Origin: TMED27 sp041397865
Lineage (GTDB): Bacteria; Pseudomonadota; Alphaproteobacteria; Micavibrionales; Micavibrionaceae
Direction of reading: 5' to 3'
DNA: 64,000 bases
Assembly: GCA_041397865.1 (NCBI GenBank)
Contig: JAWKVT010000001.1
Location: 806,001 to 870,000 of the forward strand
Shown: piece after piece, positions 1 through 8,877 of the stretch
How positions within the stretch are numbered: position 1 is the first letter of the stretch
Layout: the number at the start of each line of letters is the position of its first letter
Position numbers and translations under genes: made by a program
Notes under the pieces: generated by a model
Databases searched by the model: none
What the model was told of the DNA's origin: nothing
What the model saw: the letters and a program-made list of their open reading frames with translations, nothing else

Positions 1-271
1 AATTGTTATTCAACAGCTTGCGAAACGCCGCCTTTTGTTTATCCGCGGAAATCGTGGCATCGCCAAGAAAGCCAACCCCCTCGTCTACAAGATCGGTAAT
101 AAACTTCTCCGCGCCTTGCGAAACCGTATCCGCATTGGCGGAAACCGGCTGGTAAGCGGCACGCTCCGCCACCGCCCCGGCATAATCAAAACCACCCGCG
201 CTTGCCGCCATCACATACGCACAAAGCGCCGCTACGCCCACAAAACATGACAGAAAAATCCTGAGCTTCAT
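1..271 (-). CDS. mlaC: MlaC-type phospholipid-binding protein (partial, 3' end off the window)
   Basis: The first 90 codons, read on the minus strand from an ATG at 269-271, run off the left edge. They begin with a signal peptide (MKLRIFLSCFVGVAALC), followed by a segment with FITDLVDEGV and FRKLL typical of the toluene-tolerance Ttg2D/MlaC family. MlaC is the periplasmic carrier that moves phospholipid between the outer-membrane lipoprotein MlaA and the inner-membrane MlaFEDB transporter. The gene lies about 40 bp downstream of mlaA on the same strand, so the two are probably co-transcribed. Assignment rests on the N-terminal part only plus context. Confidence 0.7.
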   Translation of the reverse strand, partial: MKLRIFLSCFVGVAALCAYVMAASAGGFDYAGAVAERAAYQPVSANADTVSQGAEKFITDLVDEGVGFLGDATISADKQKAAFRKLLNNN

Positions 272-310
272 CCCTGAAAATCCCCTAAATAAAGGCTGTC
301 GCCATAGTCA

Positions 311-1099
311 TTAATAATCATCGTAATTAATGGACGGCGCGCTGTTCACATTACGGTCGTTAACCAAGGCCTCACGCCGCTGGTAATAAGCGCTCCGCGT
401 TGCCGCATAATAATCAATAGAGCTGTTTTCCAGATCTTCAAGCACCCGCACAAGAGACGCCCGCAGATTAAGATACTCCGCCCCGACTTTACCGTAATAT
501 ATGCCCTCTTCATCAATATTAAAGAGATACCAGCGCAAAGGATCGGCAAAAGAATCAACCGCATACCCTATATAATCGCGGGTTGAGGACGGGCCGATAA
601 TCGGAACCACCAGATAAGGACCGTGACCGACTCCCCACGTCGCCAGCGTCTGGCCGAAATCCTCGCTCTGATATTCAAGCCCTTCATAACCGGCAAGATC
701 AAAAAGCCCGCCAACGCCCAAAAGCGTGTTCACAACCGCGCGCACAACAACATTCCCCGCGCCGTCGAAATCGCCCTGCAAAACCTCATTCGCAAAATTC
801 ACCGGACTGCGAAGGTTTTTAAAAACATTATCAACGCTCGTCCGCGCCCGGTCGGGAACCGCCGCATTATACCCCTTGACAATTGGATGGATCACCGCAT
901 CGTCAACCGCGTTATTAAAAGAAAAAACCGCCCGGTTTGTACCTTCGAACGGATCGCTGATCTCCACATCCCCCGCAGCCACCGGTCCGGCTGAATCCGA
1001 CGCACAGGCCGAAACCAGCAAAACAGCCGCGCAAAGCCCGGTTAAAAGTTTGAAATCCCACATTTTATTGCTCATAGCGACCGCTCTGATATTAAACAT
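311..1099 (-). CDS. mlaA: MlaA/VacJ outer-membrane lipoprotein
   Basis: 262 aa. The N-terminus has a hydrophobic stretch ending in a lipobox (LLVSAC, Cys32), so the mature protein should be lipidated. The body has the MlaA signature: DPFEGTNRAVFSFN near residues 50-63, then FKNLRSPVNFANEVLQGD, the GVGGLFDLA segment, and VGHGPYLVVPIIGPSS. MlaA removes misplaced phospholipids from the outer leaflet of the outer membrane and hands them to MlaC, whose gene follows. I keep the first ATG (1099) because AGAGG lies about 9 nt upstream; Met9 or Met13 are alternatives. The 3' end reaches a short gap before mlaC. Confidence 0.93.
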   Translation of the reverse strand: MFNIRAVAMSNKMWDFKLLTGLCAAVLLVSACASDSAGPVAAGDVEISDPFEGTNRAVFSFNNAVDDAVIHPIVKGYNAAVPDRARTSVDNVFKNLRSPVNFANEVLQGDFDGAGNVVVRAVVNTLLGVGGLFDLAGYEGLEYQSEDFGQTLATWGVGHGPYLVVPIIGPSSTRDYIGYAVDSFADPLRWYLFNIDEEGIYYGKVGAEYLNLRASLVRVLEDLENSSIDYYAATRSAYYQRREALVNDRNVNSAPSINYDDY

Positions 1100-1265
1100 T
1101 ATATTTAGCCTCTAAATAAGTGATTGAAATAGGTGTGAAAGTCAAGATTGAAAGCTGTACTTCCTGCTATTTAACCACCCTAAGCTTACTCAAAAGTTAA
1201 CATCCCCTAATCTATTCGCATGAGATCCGGAAATGTTACGAATATACGCCCCAAAGCCTAAACAC

Positions 1266-2393
1266 CTAACCGTCCTCAAAATTCATAATCGCCGTAAGCC
1301 CCAGTAAAAAACACACAATAGCAGGCGACCAGGCCGCCAGCATCGGCGGAATCTGCTGCGAAGCTCCCAGAGCCTGCAAATAGCTGGACATAAAAAATAC
1401 AACAAAACCAATAAAAATCCCCATGGAAAAAAGCGCCAGCGTTCGCCCCGTACGGGGCGGACGGATAGAAACCGTTGCCGCCAGCAGCACCATCGCCGCA
1501 AAAAAGAGCGGCTGCGAAAGCAAAGAATGATAATAAACCCGCAAACGGCTGGCATCAAAACCCGTCTGTTCCAGCGTCTGGATATGCCCGCGCAGGCTCC
1601 AAAACGGAATCGTCTCCGCCGAAGAAAAGCTCTCCTCAATATCCCGCACGCTCAACCCCGTCGGCAACACCACCGCCTCGCGGGAAAAAGGCGCCTCCCC
1701 CTGTCTGTAAAGACTGGCCTGCGGAAACACCCACCGGCCCGGCTCCAGACGCGCCTCTTTCGAATCCACGCGCATCCGGAACGTGTCATTTTGCCCGAAA
1801 TAAAATGCCGTCACATCTTGTAAAACCCACCCCGCTGGCTGCACCTTCCGGGCATGAACAATAACATACCCGCTTTCAGCATCCTCAGATCCTGCAAAAT
1901 CATGCCCGTCCGTACTCTGGCGAAGCCAAAGCCCCTCCTGAGACAAAGCAATCTGGCTGTCCTGACGGCTCAGATACGTCCTTTCAAGCTGCTCGTATTT
2001 CTCCAGCAGCAGCGCCCCGAACGGATTGATAAGAGCAACCTGAAACGCGCCGACCCCCAGTGCCACAACAAGAACAGGCGCAATAAACTGCCACACCGAA
2101 AACCCCGCAGAGCGCAATACGATAAGCTCGCTGCGCCGGTTAAGCTGCCAGAACGTAAACATCGCGCTAAACAGCACGGCAAACGGAAACACAAGCTGCC
2201 CGACCTTCGGCAGCTTCAAAAGCCCCATCTGCAAAACCAGCCCTATCGGCACAAGCTCATGCTTGCTCGCCCGCCGGATCAACTCAACCGTATCAAACAG
2301 ATAAACAACCCCCAAAAGCGCCAAAAGCAACATCAGCATATTCAGAATATACGTGCGCACCAGATATTTTCCCAACGTCAACGTAACGCTCAT
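1266..2393 (-). CDS. lptG: LPS export permease LptG
   Basis: 375 aa YjgP/YjgQ-family permease. It starts with an amphipathic/TM segment (LGKYLVRTYILNMLMLLLAL), has further membrane spans near residues 60-120, a periplasmic beta-rich middle (about 125-270), and three C-terminal spans ending near residue 370. LptG pairs with LptF and the ATPase LptB to extract LPS from the inner membrane and push it onto the LptC-LptA bridge; lptB, lptC and lptA are elsewhere in this window (17.7-20.2 kb). Its start overlaps the lptF stop by 4 nt, indicating translational coupling. F and G paralogues are similar; the order lptF-lptG on the minus strand supports this assignment. Confidence 0.9.
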   Translation of the reverse strand: MSVTLTLGKYLVRTYILNMLMLLLALLGVVYLFDTVELIRRASKHELVPIGLVLQMGLLKLPKVGQLVFPFAVLFSAMFTFWQLNRRSELIVLRSAGFSVWQFIAPVLVVALGVGAFQVALINPFGALLLEKYEQLERTYLSRQDSQIALSQEGLWLRQSTDGHDFAGSEDAESGYVIVHARKVQPAGWVLQDVTAFYFGQNDTFRMRVDSKEARLEPGRWVFPQASLYRQGEAPFSREAVVLPTGLSVRDIEESFSSAETIPFWSLRGHIQTLEQTGFDASRLRVYYHSLLSQPLFFAAMVLLAATVSIRPPRTGRTLALFSMGIFIGFVVFFMSSYLQALGASQQIPPMLAAWSPAIVCFLLGLTAIMNFEDG

Positions 2394-3547
2394 AATGCCG
2401 CTCCACCGCTGCCGCTTGCATCCGCCCGGCGATACAAAATGCGCCGCCGCAACCCTTCGCTAAACCCGCTCAGAATAAAAATGCAAAACCCCAAAGGAAG
2501 GAAAACCAGCCCGTACATCAAAAACAAACCCGCATCGCTTTGCCGCGCAAGGTTATAAGCCGCGATATAAAACCCCTGAATCATAACAACAACGGCCACC
2601 GCTCCGGCAATCCTGTACGCCTGGCCCCGCCGGTCAACCGGCCCGACCAGCAAAGACGCGCAGGCACAAAGCGTAAACACAACCGCCAGAACCGGACTGA
2701 TAATCCGCCGGTGAATCTCGATCTTGAAGTCCCGCAGATTATCAAAATCCCGCCGCTTCGACAGATCCGGGTTAAGCAATTCGAAAATAGTCCGCTCATC
2801 CGGCTCCGCCCAGCGCTGACGCACCGGATCGCTATCGGGCAGGTCGATCGTATAGCGATCAAAATCAAGGCGCTTCATCGTTCCTTGCGCCGCATCGTAT
2901 TCCTGACGCGTCCCCTCATAAACAACCACCTGATACCCCTCATCCACCGACACAAGCATGCCGCGCTTTGCCAAAATCGTCGAAGGCCCCGCCCCGCTTC
3001 CCTGAACATCGCGGCTGTCATGAATCATCAGCCCGTATAAAGCCCCCCCCTCGCCGCGCGCGCGCACATAAACCGTAAGCCCCTTCCCGGCTTGATTAAA
3101 AACGCCCTCCCTGAACAACAGCGTCGAAAACTGCGCCTTAACTATCTGCTGCATCTGCTGCATCGTACTGATTGACTTCGGCGCAATCCAAAGGGTAATG
3201 CCAAACAAAAACACCGTAACAATCAGCGAAAGCAAAAGCGCCGGACGCGCAAGCGCCGCAGGCGCATACCCTACGGAACGAACCACGACAAGCTCGGAAT
3301 CATTGGTCATCCGGTTATACAAAAACAACGTCGCGGCCATCAGAGAAAGCGGCAAAATCACCTCGAAAAACCGCGGCAACGCCAAAACCGTAAGCACCCA
3401 GAACGCCCCGCTCGACGCGCCCGATTCAATCACCAGTTCCAAAAATCGCAAACTCTGCGTCAGAAAAATGACCACCGCCAAAATCACCGCGATAAAAACC
3501 GTGGCAATCGAAAGATTTTTAAAAATATATCGCTCGAATATGTTCAT
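2390..3547 (-). CDS. lptF: LPS export permease LptF
   Basis: 385 aa, first gene of the lptF-lptG pair. It begins MNIFERYIFKNLS, the usual LptF start, followed by a membrane span, two more spans (residues about 50-120), a periplasmic domain and three C-terminal spans. With LptG it forms the transmembrane half of the LptB2FG LPS extractor. It is divergent from pepA with an 80 bp gap (3548-3627), so promoters for both should lie in that short AT-rich stretch, which carries TATAGTCTTTATAAA near 3589-3603. No disrupted motif is visible. Confidence 0.9.
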   Translation of the reverse strand: MNIFERYIFKNLSIATVFIAVILAVVIFLTQSLRFLELVIESGASSGAFWVLTVLALPRFFEVILPLSLMAATLFLYNRMTNDSELVVVRSVGYAPAALARPALLLSLIVTVFLFGITLWIAPKSISTMQQMQQIVKAQFSTLLFREGVFNQAGKGLTVYVRARGEGGALYGLMIHDSRDVQGSGAGPSTILAKRGMLVSVDEGYQVVVYEGTRQEYDAAQGTMKRLDFDRYTIDLPDSDPVRQRWAEPDERTIFELLNPDLSKRRDFDNLRDFKIEIHRRIISPVLAVVFTLCACASLLVGPVDRRGQAYRIAGAVAVVVMIQGFYIAAYNLARQSDAGLFLMYGLVFLPLGFCIFILSGFSEGLRRRILYRRADASGSGGAAL

Positions 3548-3627
3548 AAAAACGCTTCACAACTCTGGAATATATGCCCTAGAATCTTATAGTCTTTATA
3601 AACTCAAAAAGAAAGCAGCCCCCCACA

Positions 3628-5136
3628 ATGAGCGTAAAAGTCACCTTCCCCAAAACAAACGCCGCAATAACCGGCGCTCTCGTCATCACTGTGTTTGACG
3701 GCCCCGCACTTCCCCCGGAAGGACAAAAACAAGACAAAGCCCTCAGCGGACTGCTCAGCGCCGCGCTGAAAGAAAACAAAAACTTCAAGGGCAAAAACGG
3801 CCAGCTTTTGGAAATCTTCACCCCTGCCGGATCGAAAAACTCGCGCATCATCTTGCTCGGACTAGGTAAAAACGAAGATTTAGACACCCTCGGCGCCGAA
3901 ACCGCAGGCGGAAAACTCTTCGCCGCCATCGGCAAAAACGGCCTAAGCACCGCTACATTGCTCGCCGGACGCAGTAAAAAACTAAAACCTGAAATCCTCG
4001 CCGCCCATATCGCAAACGGCTTTAAACTGCGCAGCTATAATTTCGACCGCTATAAATCGAAAAAAGAAAAAGACGATGCGCCCGCCCCTCTCAAAACCCT
4101 GAAAATCGCCGCCTCCGATCCGGAAGAAGCCAAAACCGCTTTCGAAACACTCGCCCATGCCACCGCCGGAACCTTCCTCGCCCGCGATCTGGTCAACACC
4201 GCGCCTAATGATCTCTACCCCGAAAGCTATGCGCGGCTTATCAGCAAAGAACTCAAACCCCTCGGCATAGATATCGAAATCCTCGACGATAAAAAGCTTC
4301 AAAAAATGGGCGCAGGCGGAATCACCGCCGTCGGCCAGGGCTCCGCTCGCAAGCCCCGCATGGTCATCATGCGCTGGAACGGCGGCGGCAAAAAAACAGC
4401 CCGCCCCGTCGGCCTCGTCGGCAAGGGCGTAACCTTCGACACCGGCGGCATCTCGCTCAAACCCGGCGCGAATATGGATGAAATGAAAATGGATATGGGC
4501 GGTTCCGCCGCCGTCGTCGGCCTCATGAAAACCCTGGCCCTGCGCAAAGCCAAAACCGATGTTGTCGCCATCGTCGGTCTCGCCGAAAACATGCCCTCTT
4601 CAAATGCCTACCGGCCCGGCGACATCATCACCACCTACGCCGGAAAAACCGTCGAAGTCCTCAACACAGACGCCGAAGGCCGCCTCGTCCTCGCAGATTG
4701 CCTGACCCACCTGCAACGCAAATACAACCCCGAATGCATCATTGATCTGGCCACCCTCACCGGCGCGATTCTTATCGCACTCGGCCATGAATATTGCGGC
4801 ACATTCGTCAATAACGATACCTTGTGGAAACAAATGGAAACCGCCGCCGAAACCAGCGGCGAAAAACTCTGGCGCATGCCCCTTGATAAAGTCTGGAGCA
4901 AGGAAGTCGAAAGCGAAATCGCCGACATCCAGAATCTCGGCAAAAGCCGCTACGCCGGATCATGCACCGCCGCCGCCTTCCTCGGCCATTTCATCGAAAA
5001 TGAAACCCCGTGGGCGCATATGGATATCGCCGGCACCGCCTGGCGCAAATCCGACCAGCCGACAGTACCGAAATACGGCTCCGGCTTTGGTGTCCGTATC
5101 CTCAACGACCTCATCGCAAAATACTATGAAGGATGA
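3628..5136 (+). CDS. pepA: Leucyl aminopeptidase (M17)
   Basis: 502 aa cytosolic metallo-aminopeptidase. The N-terminal macro-like domain covers about residues 1-170. The C-terminal catalytic domain has KGVTFDTGGISLKP with metal-binding Lys/Asp near residue 270, DMGGSAAV, and the family signature NTDAEGRL near residue 345. The length is typical. The enzyme removes N-terminal residues from peptides and uses two divalent metals; in several bacteria PepA also binds DNA in site-specific recombination, which cannot be judged here. It sits opposite lptF, a common arrangement in proteobacteria where pepA and holC are close, as here (holC at 6.6 kb). Confidence 0.95.
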   Translation: MSVKVTFPKTNAAITGALVITVFDGPALPPEGQKQDKALSGLLSAALKENKNFKGKNGQLLEIFTPAGSKNSRIILLGLGKNEDLDTLGAETAGGKLFAAIGKNGLSTATLLAGRSKKLKPEILAAHIANGFKLRSYNFDRYKSKKEKDDAPAPLKTLKIAASDPEEAKTAFETLAHATAGTFLARDLVNTAPNDLYPESYARLISKELKPLGIDIEILDDKKLQKMGAGGITAVGQGSARKPRMVIMRWNGGGKKTARPVGLVGKGVTFDTGGISLKPGANMDEMKMDMGGSAAVVGLMKTLALRKAKTDVVAIVGLAENMPSSNAYRPGDIITTYAGKTVEVLNTDAEGRLVLADCLTHLQRKYNPECIIDLATLTGAILIALGHEYCGTFVNNDTLWKQMETAAETSGEKLWRMPLDKVWSKEVESEIADIQNLGKSRYAGSCTAAAFLGHFIENETPWAHMDIAGTAWRKSDQPTVPKYGSGFGVRILNDLIAKYYEG

Positions 5137-5138
5137 TA

Positions 5139-5349
5139 AATACCATACGAAACAACTCAAACCCGTATTGACTGGGCACACGGCCATCCGCTAATAAAAA
5201 AGCTCGAAGCCTCCCACCGCAAAAACAATGAAGCTTCACGAAAATCCATGATAAAACACGGGTTTCAACCAACGGGAAAACAACGCACACGCTTTGAAAA
5301 CGGCGAGGAAGACACGGACAGCCAATATGTTCTCAACCTTAAAAAATAA
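5139..5349 (+). pseudogene. Possible remnant of a GNAT acetyltransferase (C-terminal part)
   Basis: Directly after pepA an open frame without a good start codon reads ...RIDWAHGHPLIKK, then NNEASRKSMIKHGF, and ends DSQYVLNLKK before a stop at 5347-5349. The pattern NEASRKSMIKHGF is like the acetyl-CoA-binding helix and following strand at the end of GNAT N-acetyltransferases (N-x-AS...L-x-K-x-GF). The N-terminal two thirds is missing, and the frame overlaps the start of the aminomutase gene in another frame. I read it as the tail of a deleted gene; a chance frame cannot be excluded. Confidence 0.35.
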
Positions 5350-6499
5350 AAAAAAGCCTGAAAAATCATGCTCCGCCGAAACCTCAAAGGATAAAACCTC
5401 GAAGGATGAAACCTCAAACACCACAATCTCCTCTCCTTCCTCGGAATCGGACTATATAAAATTAAAAGGCGGCGATAACACACCTGTCTTGCTCAAAAAA
5501 TATACATACAGGATCACTGAAAATGTAAAACAAACCATTATGGGCGATCTGCGAAACGACCCTGTCGCAAAGCAATATATCCCGCAGACCAAAGAGCTGA
5601 AAATCCTGCCCGAAGAAAACCCGGACCCCATCGGCGATGATGCACATACACCCGTCAAAGGCATCGTCCACCGCTACCCCGACCGCGTGCTCTTCAAACC
5701 TGCCAATGTCTGCGCGGTTTACTGCCGCTACTGCTTCCGCCGCGAACATGTCGGGCCGAAAGCAAACGGACGCTCAGATATTTTGAACGATGAAGAGCGC
5801 CGCGCCGCCCTTGACTATATCCGCGCTCACCCCGAAATCTGGGAAGTCATCCTCACCGGCGGCGATCCGCTTGTCCTCTCCCCGCGCCAGCTTGATGAAA
5901 TCATGGCGGAACTGAGTGCAATCCCGCATGTACAAATCATCCGCATCCACACCCGCGTCCCCATTGCCGATCCAGCGCGCATGACCGCTGCTCTCATAAA
6001 CGCCCTAACAAAACAAACCGGCCAGTCGGAAAACTCGCCAAAAGCTGTTTACATGGCCCTCCACATCAACCATGCGCAAGAAATCACCGAAGATGTACGC
6101 ACCTGCCTGAGCGCCCTTCACCGCGCCGGAATCAACCTGCTCTCACAATCGGTCTTGCTCAAAGGAGTCAACGACGACGCCGAAACTCTCAGCAACCTTT
6201 ATCGCGCGCTTGTGCCCTTAAACGTCAAGCCCTACTACCTCCACCACCCCGACCTCGCCCCCGGCACCGGCCATTTCCGTATTTCGATAGAAGAAGGCCA
6301 AAACATCGTCAAACAACTGCGCGGCCACCTCTCCGGCCTGTGCCAACCAACCTATATGCTCGACATCCCCGGCGGCCACGGCAAAGTCCCGCTCACCCCT
6401 TGCGCCCTGACCCCCCTTAAAAACGGCGCCTACGAAATCACCGATCACAACGGAGAAAAACACACTTACAAACCTGAAACAGAAACAACGGATCTTTAA
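5327..6499 (+). CDS. kamA: Radical-SAM lysine 2,3-aminomutase-like protein (KamA/EpmB)
   Basis: About 390 aa. The radical-SAM cluster motif CxxxCxxC is present as CAVYCRYC (Cys129, 133, 136 from this start), preceded by DPIGDDAHTPVKGIVHRYPDR, and followed by the family ending GGHGKVPLTP. Such proteins isomerise lysine; the short proteobacterial form (EpmB) makes beta-lysine for modification of elongation factor P. Which role applies here is not decidable from the window. The frame opens at a TTG (5294); I prefer the ATG at 5327. The first 45 residues are a low-complexity Lys/Ser/Thr stretch with a repeated SKDKTSKDETS unit that replaces the normal family N-terminus, perhaps from fusion to the adjacent remnant DNA. 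Confidence 0.85.
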   Translation: MFSTLKNKKKPEKSCSAETSKDKTSKDETSNTTISSPSSESDYIKLKGGDNTPVLLKKYTYRITENVKQTIMGDLRNDPVAKQYIPQTKELKILPEENPDPIGDDAHTPVKGIVHRYPDRVLFKPANVCAVYCRYCFRREHVGPKANGRSDILNDEERRAALDYIRAHPEIWEVILTGGDPLVLSPRQLDEIMAELSAIPHVQIIRIHTRVPIADPARMTAALINALTKQTGQSENSPKAVYMALHINHAQEITEDVRTCLSALHRAGINLLSQSVLLKGVNDDAETLSNLYRALVPLNVKPYYLHHPDLAPGTGHFRISIEEGQNIVKQLRGHLSGLCQPTYMLDIPGGHGKVPLTPCALTPLKNGAYEITDHNGEKHTYKPETETTDL

Positions 6500-6565
6500 A
6501 CACACAAAAAAACAAAAAGCAAAAAACGCTGTGATCGTAGTGGCCGTTGTGGTTTAAAATAAGCC

Positions 6566-7015
6566 ATGTCTGAAATTCGCTTTTATCATCTCGAACGCCA
6601 AACCCTCGATCAGGTTTTACCGCAGCTCCTGACCAAAGCCCTGAGCGGCGGCCACCGCGTCATCGTAAAAACCGCCAACGATCAGGAAACCCAGCGCCTC
6701 AACACGCATCTTTGGGCCTACGATCCAAGCAGCTTCCTGCCCCACGGCAGCGCAAAGGACGGTCACGAAACCGACCAGCCGGTTTTCATCACAACGCTCG
6801 ACGAAAACCCTAACGAAGCCGATGTCATCATCTTAACCCAAGGCACCGCCGCGAACGATTTGGAACAATTCAAACTCGTCTGCGACATGATAGATGGCCG
6901 CAATAATGAAGCCATTCAAGCCGCCCGCGCCCGCTGGAAAACCTATAAAGACGCAGGCCACACGGTCACATACTGGCAACAAAGCCCCGAAGGCCGCTGG
7001 AATAAGAAGGAATAA
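6566..7015 (+). CDS. holC: DNA polymerase III subunit chi
   Basis: 149 aa. It opens with IRFYHLERQTLDQVLPQLL, the HolC pattern of a strand followed by a helix, then HRVIVKTANDQETQRLNTHLW with W/Y residues and the loop YDPSSFLPHG, all typical. Chi bridges the clamp loader (through psi) to single-strand DNA-binding protein. The pepA-holC proximity is conserved in many proteobacteria although here the kamA-like gene lies between. It ends just before a strong bidirectional terminator. Confidence 0.9.
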   Translation: MSEIRFYHLERQTLDQVLPQLLTKALSGGHRVIVKTANDQETQRLNTHLWAYDPSSFLPHGSAKDGHETDQPVFITTLDENPNEADVIILTQGTAANDLEQFKLVCDMIDGRNNEAIQAARARWKTYKDAGHTVTYWQQSPEGRWNKKE

Positions 7016-7045
7016 AAAAAGCCGCTGAAAATCTCAGCGGCTTTT
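7012..7045. terminator. Bidirectional rho-independent terminator between holC and cytochrome c
   Basis: An 8-bp GC-rich stem, GCCGCTGA (7021-7028) with TCAGCGGC (7034-7041), is flanked by an A-run on the left and TTTT on the right. It sits between convergent genes (holC ends 7015, the cytochrome gene ends 7065), so it can terminate both. Confidence 0.85.
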
Positions 7046-7064
7046 CATGTAAATTTTAAAGCGG

Positions 7065-7712
7065 TTAATGCGCAGCTTCCTCAGTTTGAGCAGCTTCCGC
7101 TTCACCTCCTTCCGCCGCAGCGCCATCTTCTTCAGGCGGAGCAAGCTTCGCCGCTTCCGCCGCAATCTCCGCCGCGCTAGGCAAAGGAAACGAACCCGAA
7201 CCTTGCGCCCTGAGCCACGCAATCAACGCCGCGCGATCCCCCGGTTTTTTCAAACCCGCATAATTCATCTTCGTTCCGGCAACGTAATCCTTCGGCTTCA
7301 ACAGGAAAAAGTTCAAATCCTCATAGCCCCACGCCCCGCCGAATTCCGTCATCGCCGCAGAATATGCAAAAGAGGGCGAATGCGCCTTAGGTCCGCCAAC
7401 AACGCCGTACAAATTCGGCCCCACCTTGTCCGGCCCGCCTTTGTCAAACGAGTGACACGCCGCGCACGCCTTGGAAAGCTTCTCGCCCTTGGCGATATCG
7501 GCGGTTTCAATCAGGTTCAGAATCGGATCTGGCATCTTAACCTTGGCCGCACCACCGCCCGAACCGCCACCCGCGCTCCCCTCAATCGCCACGGCATCCT
7601 CACCCGGCACCTCCGGATGCACGACCCGCTCTGCAATAAAACCGGCAAACATCGCCGTTATCCCGGCGACAAGCACCGCTGCGAAAATCTTGTTTTTCTC
7701 CATACTATCCAT
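7065..7712 (-). CDS. Membrane-anchored cytochrome c
   Basis: About 215 aa. One N-terminal membrane span (KIFAAVLVAGITAMFAGFI) acts as an uncleaved anchor. A Gly/Ala/Ser-rich linker follows, then a class I cytochrome c domain with the haem-binding motif CAACH, GPNLYGVVG and the distal Met in GTKMNYAG. The C-terminus is an unusual Ala/Glu-rich tail (about 40 residues). It resembles the alphaproteobacterial CycM/c552 type that carries electrons to terminal oxidases. The frame opens at a TTG (7748), but ATG codons at 7712 and 7703 give a normal anchor start. CTATAG lies just upstream of the frame. Confidence 0.88.
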   Translation of the reverse strand: MDSMEKNKIFAAVLVAGITAMFAGFIAERVVHPEVPGEDAVAIEGSAGGGSGGGAAKVKMPDPILNLIETADIAKGEKLSKACAACHSFDKGGPDKVGPNLYGVVGGPKAHSPSFAYSAAMTEFGGAWGYEDLNFFLLKPKDYVAGTKMNYAGLKKPGDRAALIAWLRAQGSGSFPLPSAAEIAAEAAKLAPPEEDGAAAEGGEAEAAQTEEAAH

Positions 7713-7845
7713 GAAAAATCCGTGCGTTTGCGTAATTATTTGTTCCAAAACTATAGCAGTTTAAAACCGCTTGTCGACACAGATATACGTATTAGGTATG
7801 CTCATTCAACCAAAAAATTTAAGACATGAAAATAAAGTTTGGATT

Positions 7846-8712
7846 ATGGATTTAAAAAACATCAAAAAAATAGCGTTCCAAGGTGCCAAAGGCGCATATT
7901 CCGATCTGGCCTGCCGCACTGTTTTTCCGACACTGGAAACAGTGCCCTGCCATTCTTTCGAAGATGCCTTCGCAGCTGTAACAGACGGCAAAGCGGATCT
8001 GGCCATGATCCCGATCGACAACACCATCGCCGGGCGCGTCGCCGATGTCCACCACCTGATGCCCGGCGGAAACCTGTTCATCATCGGCGAGCATTTCCAA
8101 CCCATCCGCCACGCGCTTTTAGGAATAAAAGGCTCGACCATTAAAAAGCTGAAACACGTGCATTCCCATGTACACGCCATCCCCCAATGCCGCAAGACAA
8201 TCCAGCGCCTGGGTTTAAACGCCCATATCCATGCTGACACCGCCGGCGCGGCGGAAGAAATCGCCCGGCGCGCAGACCCCGCCCACGGCGCCATCGCCTC
8301 AGATCTGGCGGCGGAAATCTACGGCCTCGACGTACTGGAAAACGATGTGCAGGATCAGCACCACAACACCACACGGTTTCTGATACTCGGCCCCGAGCCG
8401 GAAACCCCGGATGAAAACGTTCCCACCATCACCTCGCTCATTTTCGGCGTGCGCAACATCCCCGCCTCTTTGTACAAATGCCTCGGCGGTTTTGCCACAA
8501 ACGGCCTCAGCCTCTCAAAACTGGAATCTTACGTCGACCCGAATTTTCAGGCCGCCCATTTTTACTGCGACATCGACGGCCACCCCGAAAGCGACGATTT
8601 CAAACTCGCCCTCGAGGAACTCGGCTTCTACGCCAATGATGTGAAATTTCTGGGCGCATACCCCGCCCACCCTTTCCGCACAAGCACAAACAAAACAGGC
8701 AGCATCAATTAA
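7846..8712 (+). CDS. pheA: Prephenate dehydratase
   Basis: About 288 aa from the ATG at 7846. The dehydratase domain starts IAFQGAKGAYSDLA and holds the catalytic TRF motif in NTTRFLIL. A C-terminal ACT domain follows (GVRNIPASLYKCLGGFATNG, then KLESYV), which normally binds phenylalanine for feedback control. It converts prephenate to phenylpyruvate in phenylalanine synthesis. The frame is open back to 7771, but the family begins close to the chosen start. There is no chorismate mutase domain. It is divergent from the cytochrome gene. Confidence 0.93.
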   Translation: MDLKNIKKIAFQGAKGAYSDLACRTVFPTLETVPCHSFEDAFAAVTDGKADLAMIPIDNTIAGRVADVHHLMPGGNLFIIGEHFQPIRHALLGIKGSTIKKLKHVHSHVHAIPQCRKTIQRLGLNAHIHADTAGAAEEIARRADPAHGAIASDLAAEIYGLDVLENDVQDQHHNTTRFLILGPEPETPDENVPTITSLIFGVRNIPASLYKCLGGFATNGLSLSKLESYVDPNFQAAHFYCDIDGHPESDDFKLALEELGFYANDVKFLGAYPAHPFRTSTNKTGSIN

Positions 8713-8769
8713 AATAACGAATTCGTAAAATTAACCCTTGTGTTAACCCGTAACTTTCATGCTAAGTTC

Positions 8770-8877
8770 ATGGGGATTCAGTCGCTTGATTTTAATTTTG
8801 CAGTAGGCGCAAGCGACGACAGGTATAAAACATACCTTAGGAGCGAAGCAACGCCCTGCAAAATTAAAAGGAAGTGA
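8770..8877 (+). CDS. Possible 35-codon leader ORF running through palindromic element A1
   Basis: An ATG at 8770, ten bases before the element, opens a frame that reads through the whole of element A1 and stops with TGA at 8875-8877, two bases before the ATG of the next gene (TGA-CT-ATG). The peptide has GASDDRYKTYLRSEA in the middle and ends KIKRK. No clear ribosome site precedes it. The spacing would allow coupled translation of the downstream gene. The same frame in element A2 reads very similarly but is broken by one stop. Whether it is translated is unknown. Confidence 0.3.
   Translation: MGIQSLDFNFAVGASDDRYKTYLRSEATPCKIKRK

Noticed and set aside
1854..2558. A 234-codon plus-strand frame opposite lptG/lptF
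   Set aside because: Highly basic, Gln/Arg/Pro-rich composition typical of antisense frames; lptG and lptF are intact on the other strand.
7048..7771. Short inverted sequences AAGCGGTT around the cytochrome gene as transposon ends
   Set aside because: Only 8 bp are shared and the surrounding bases do not match; no target duplication is visible.
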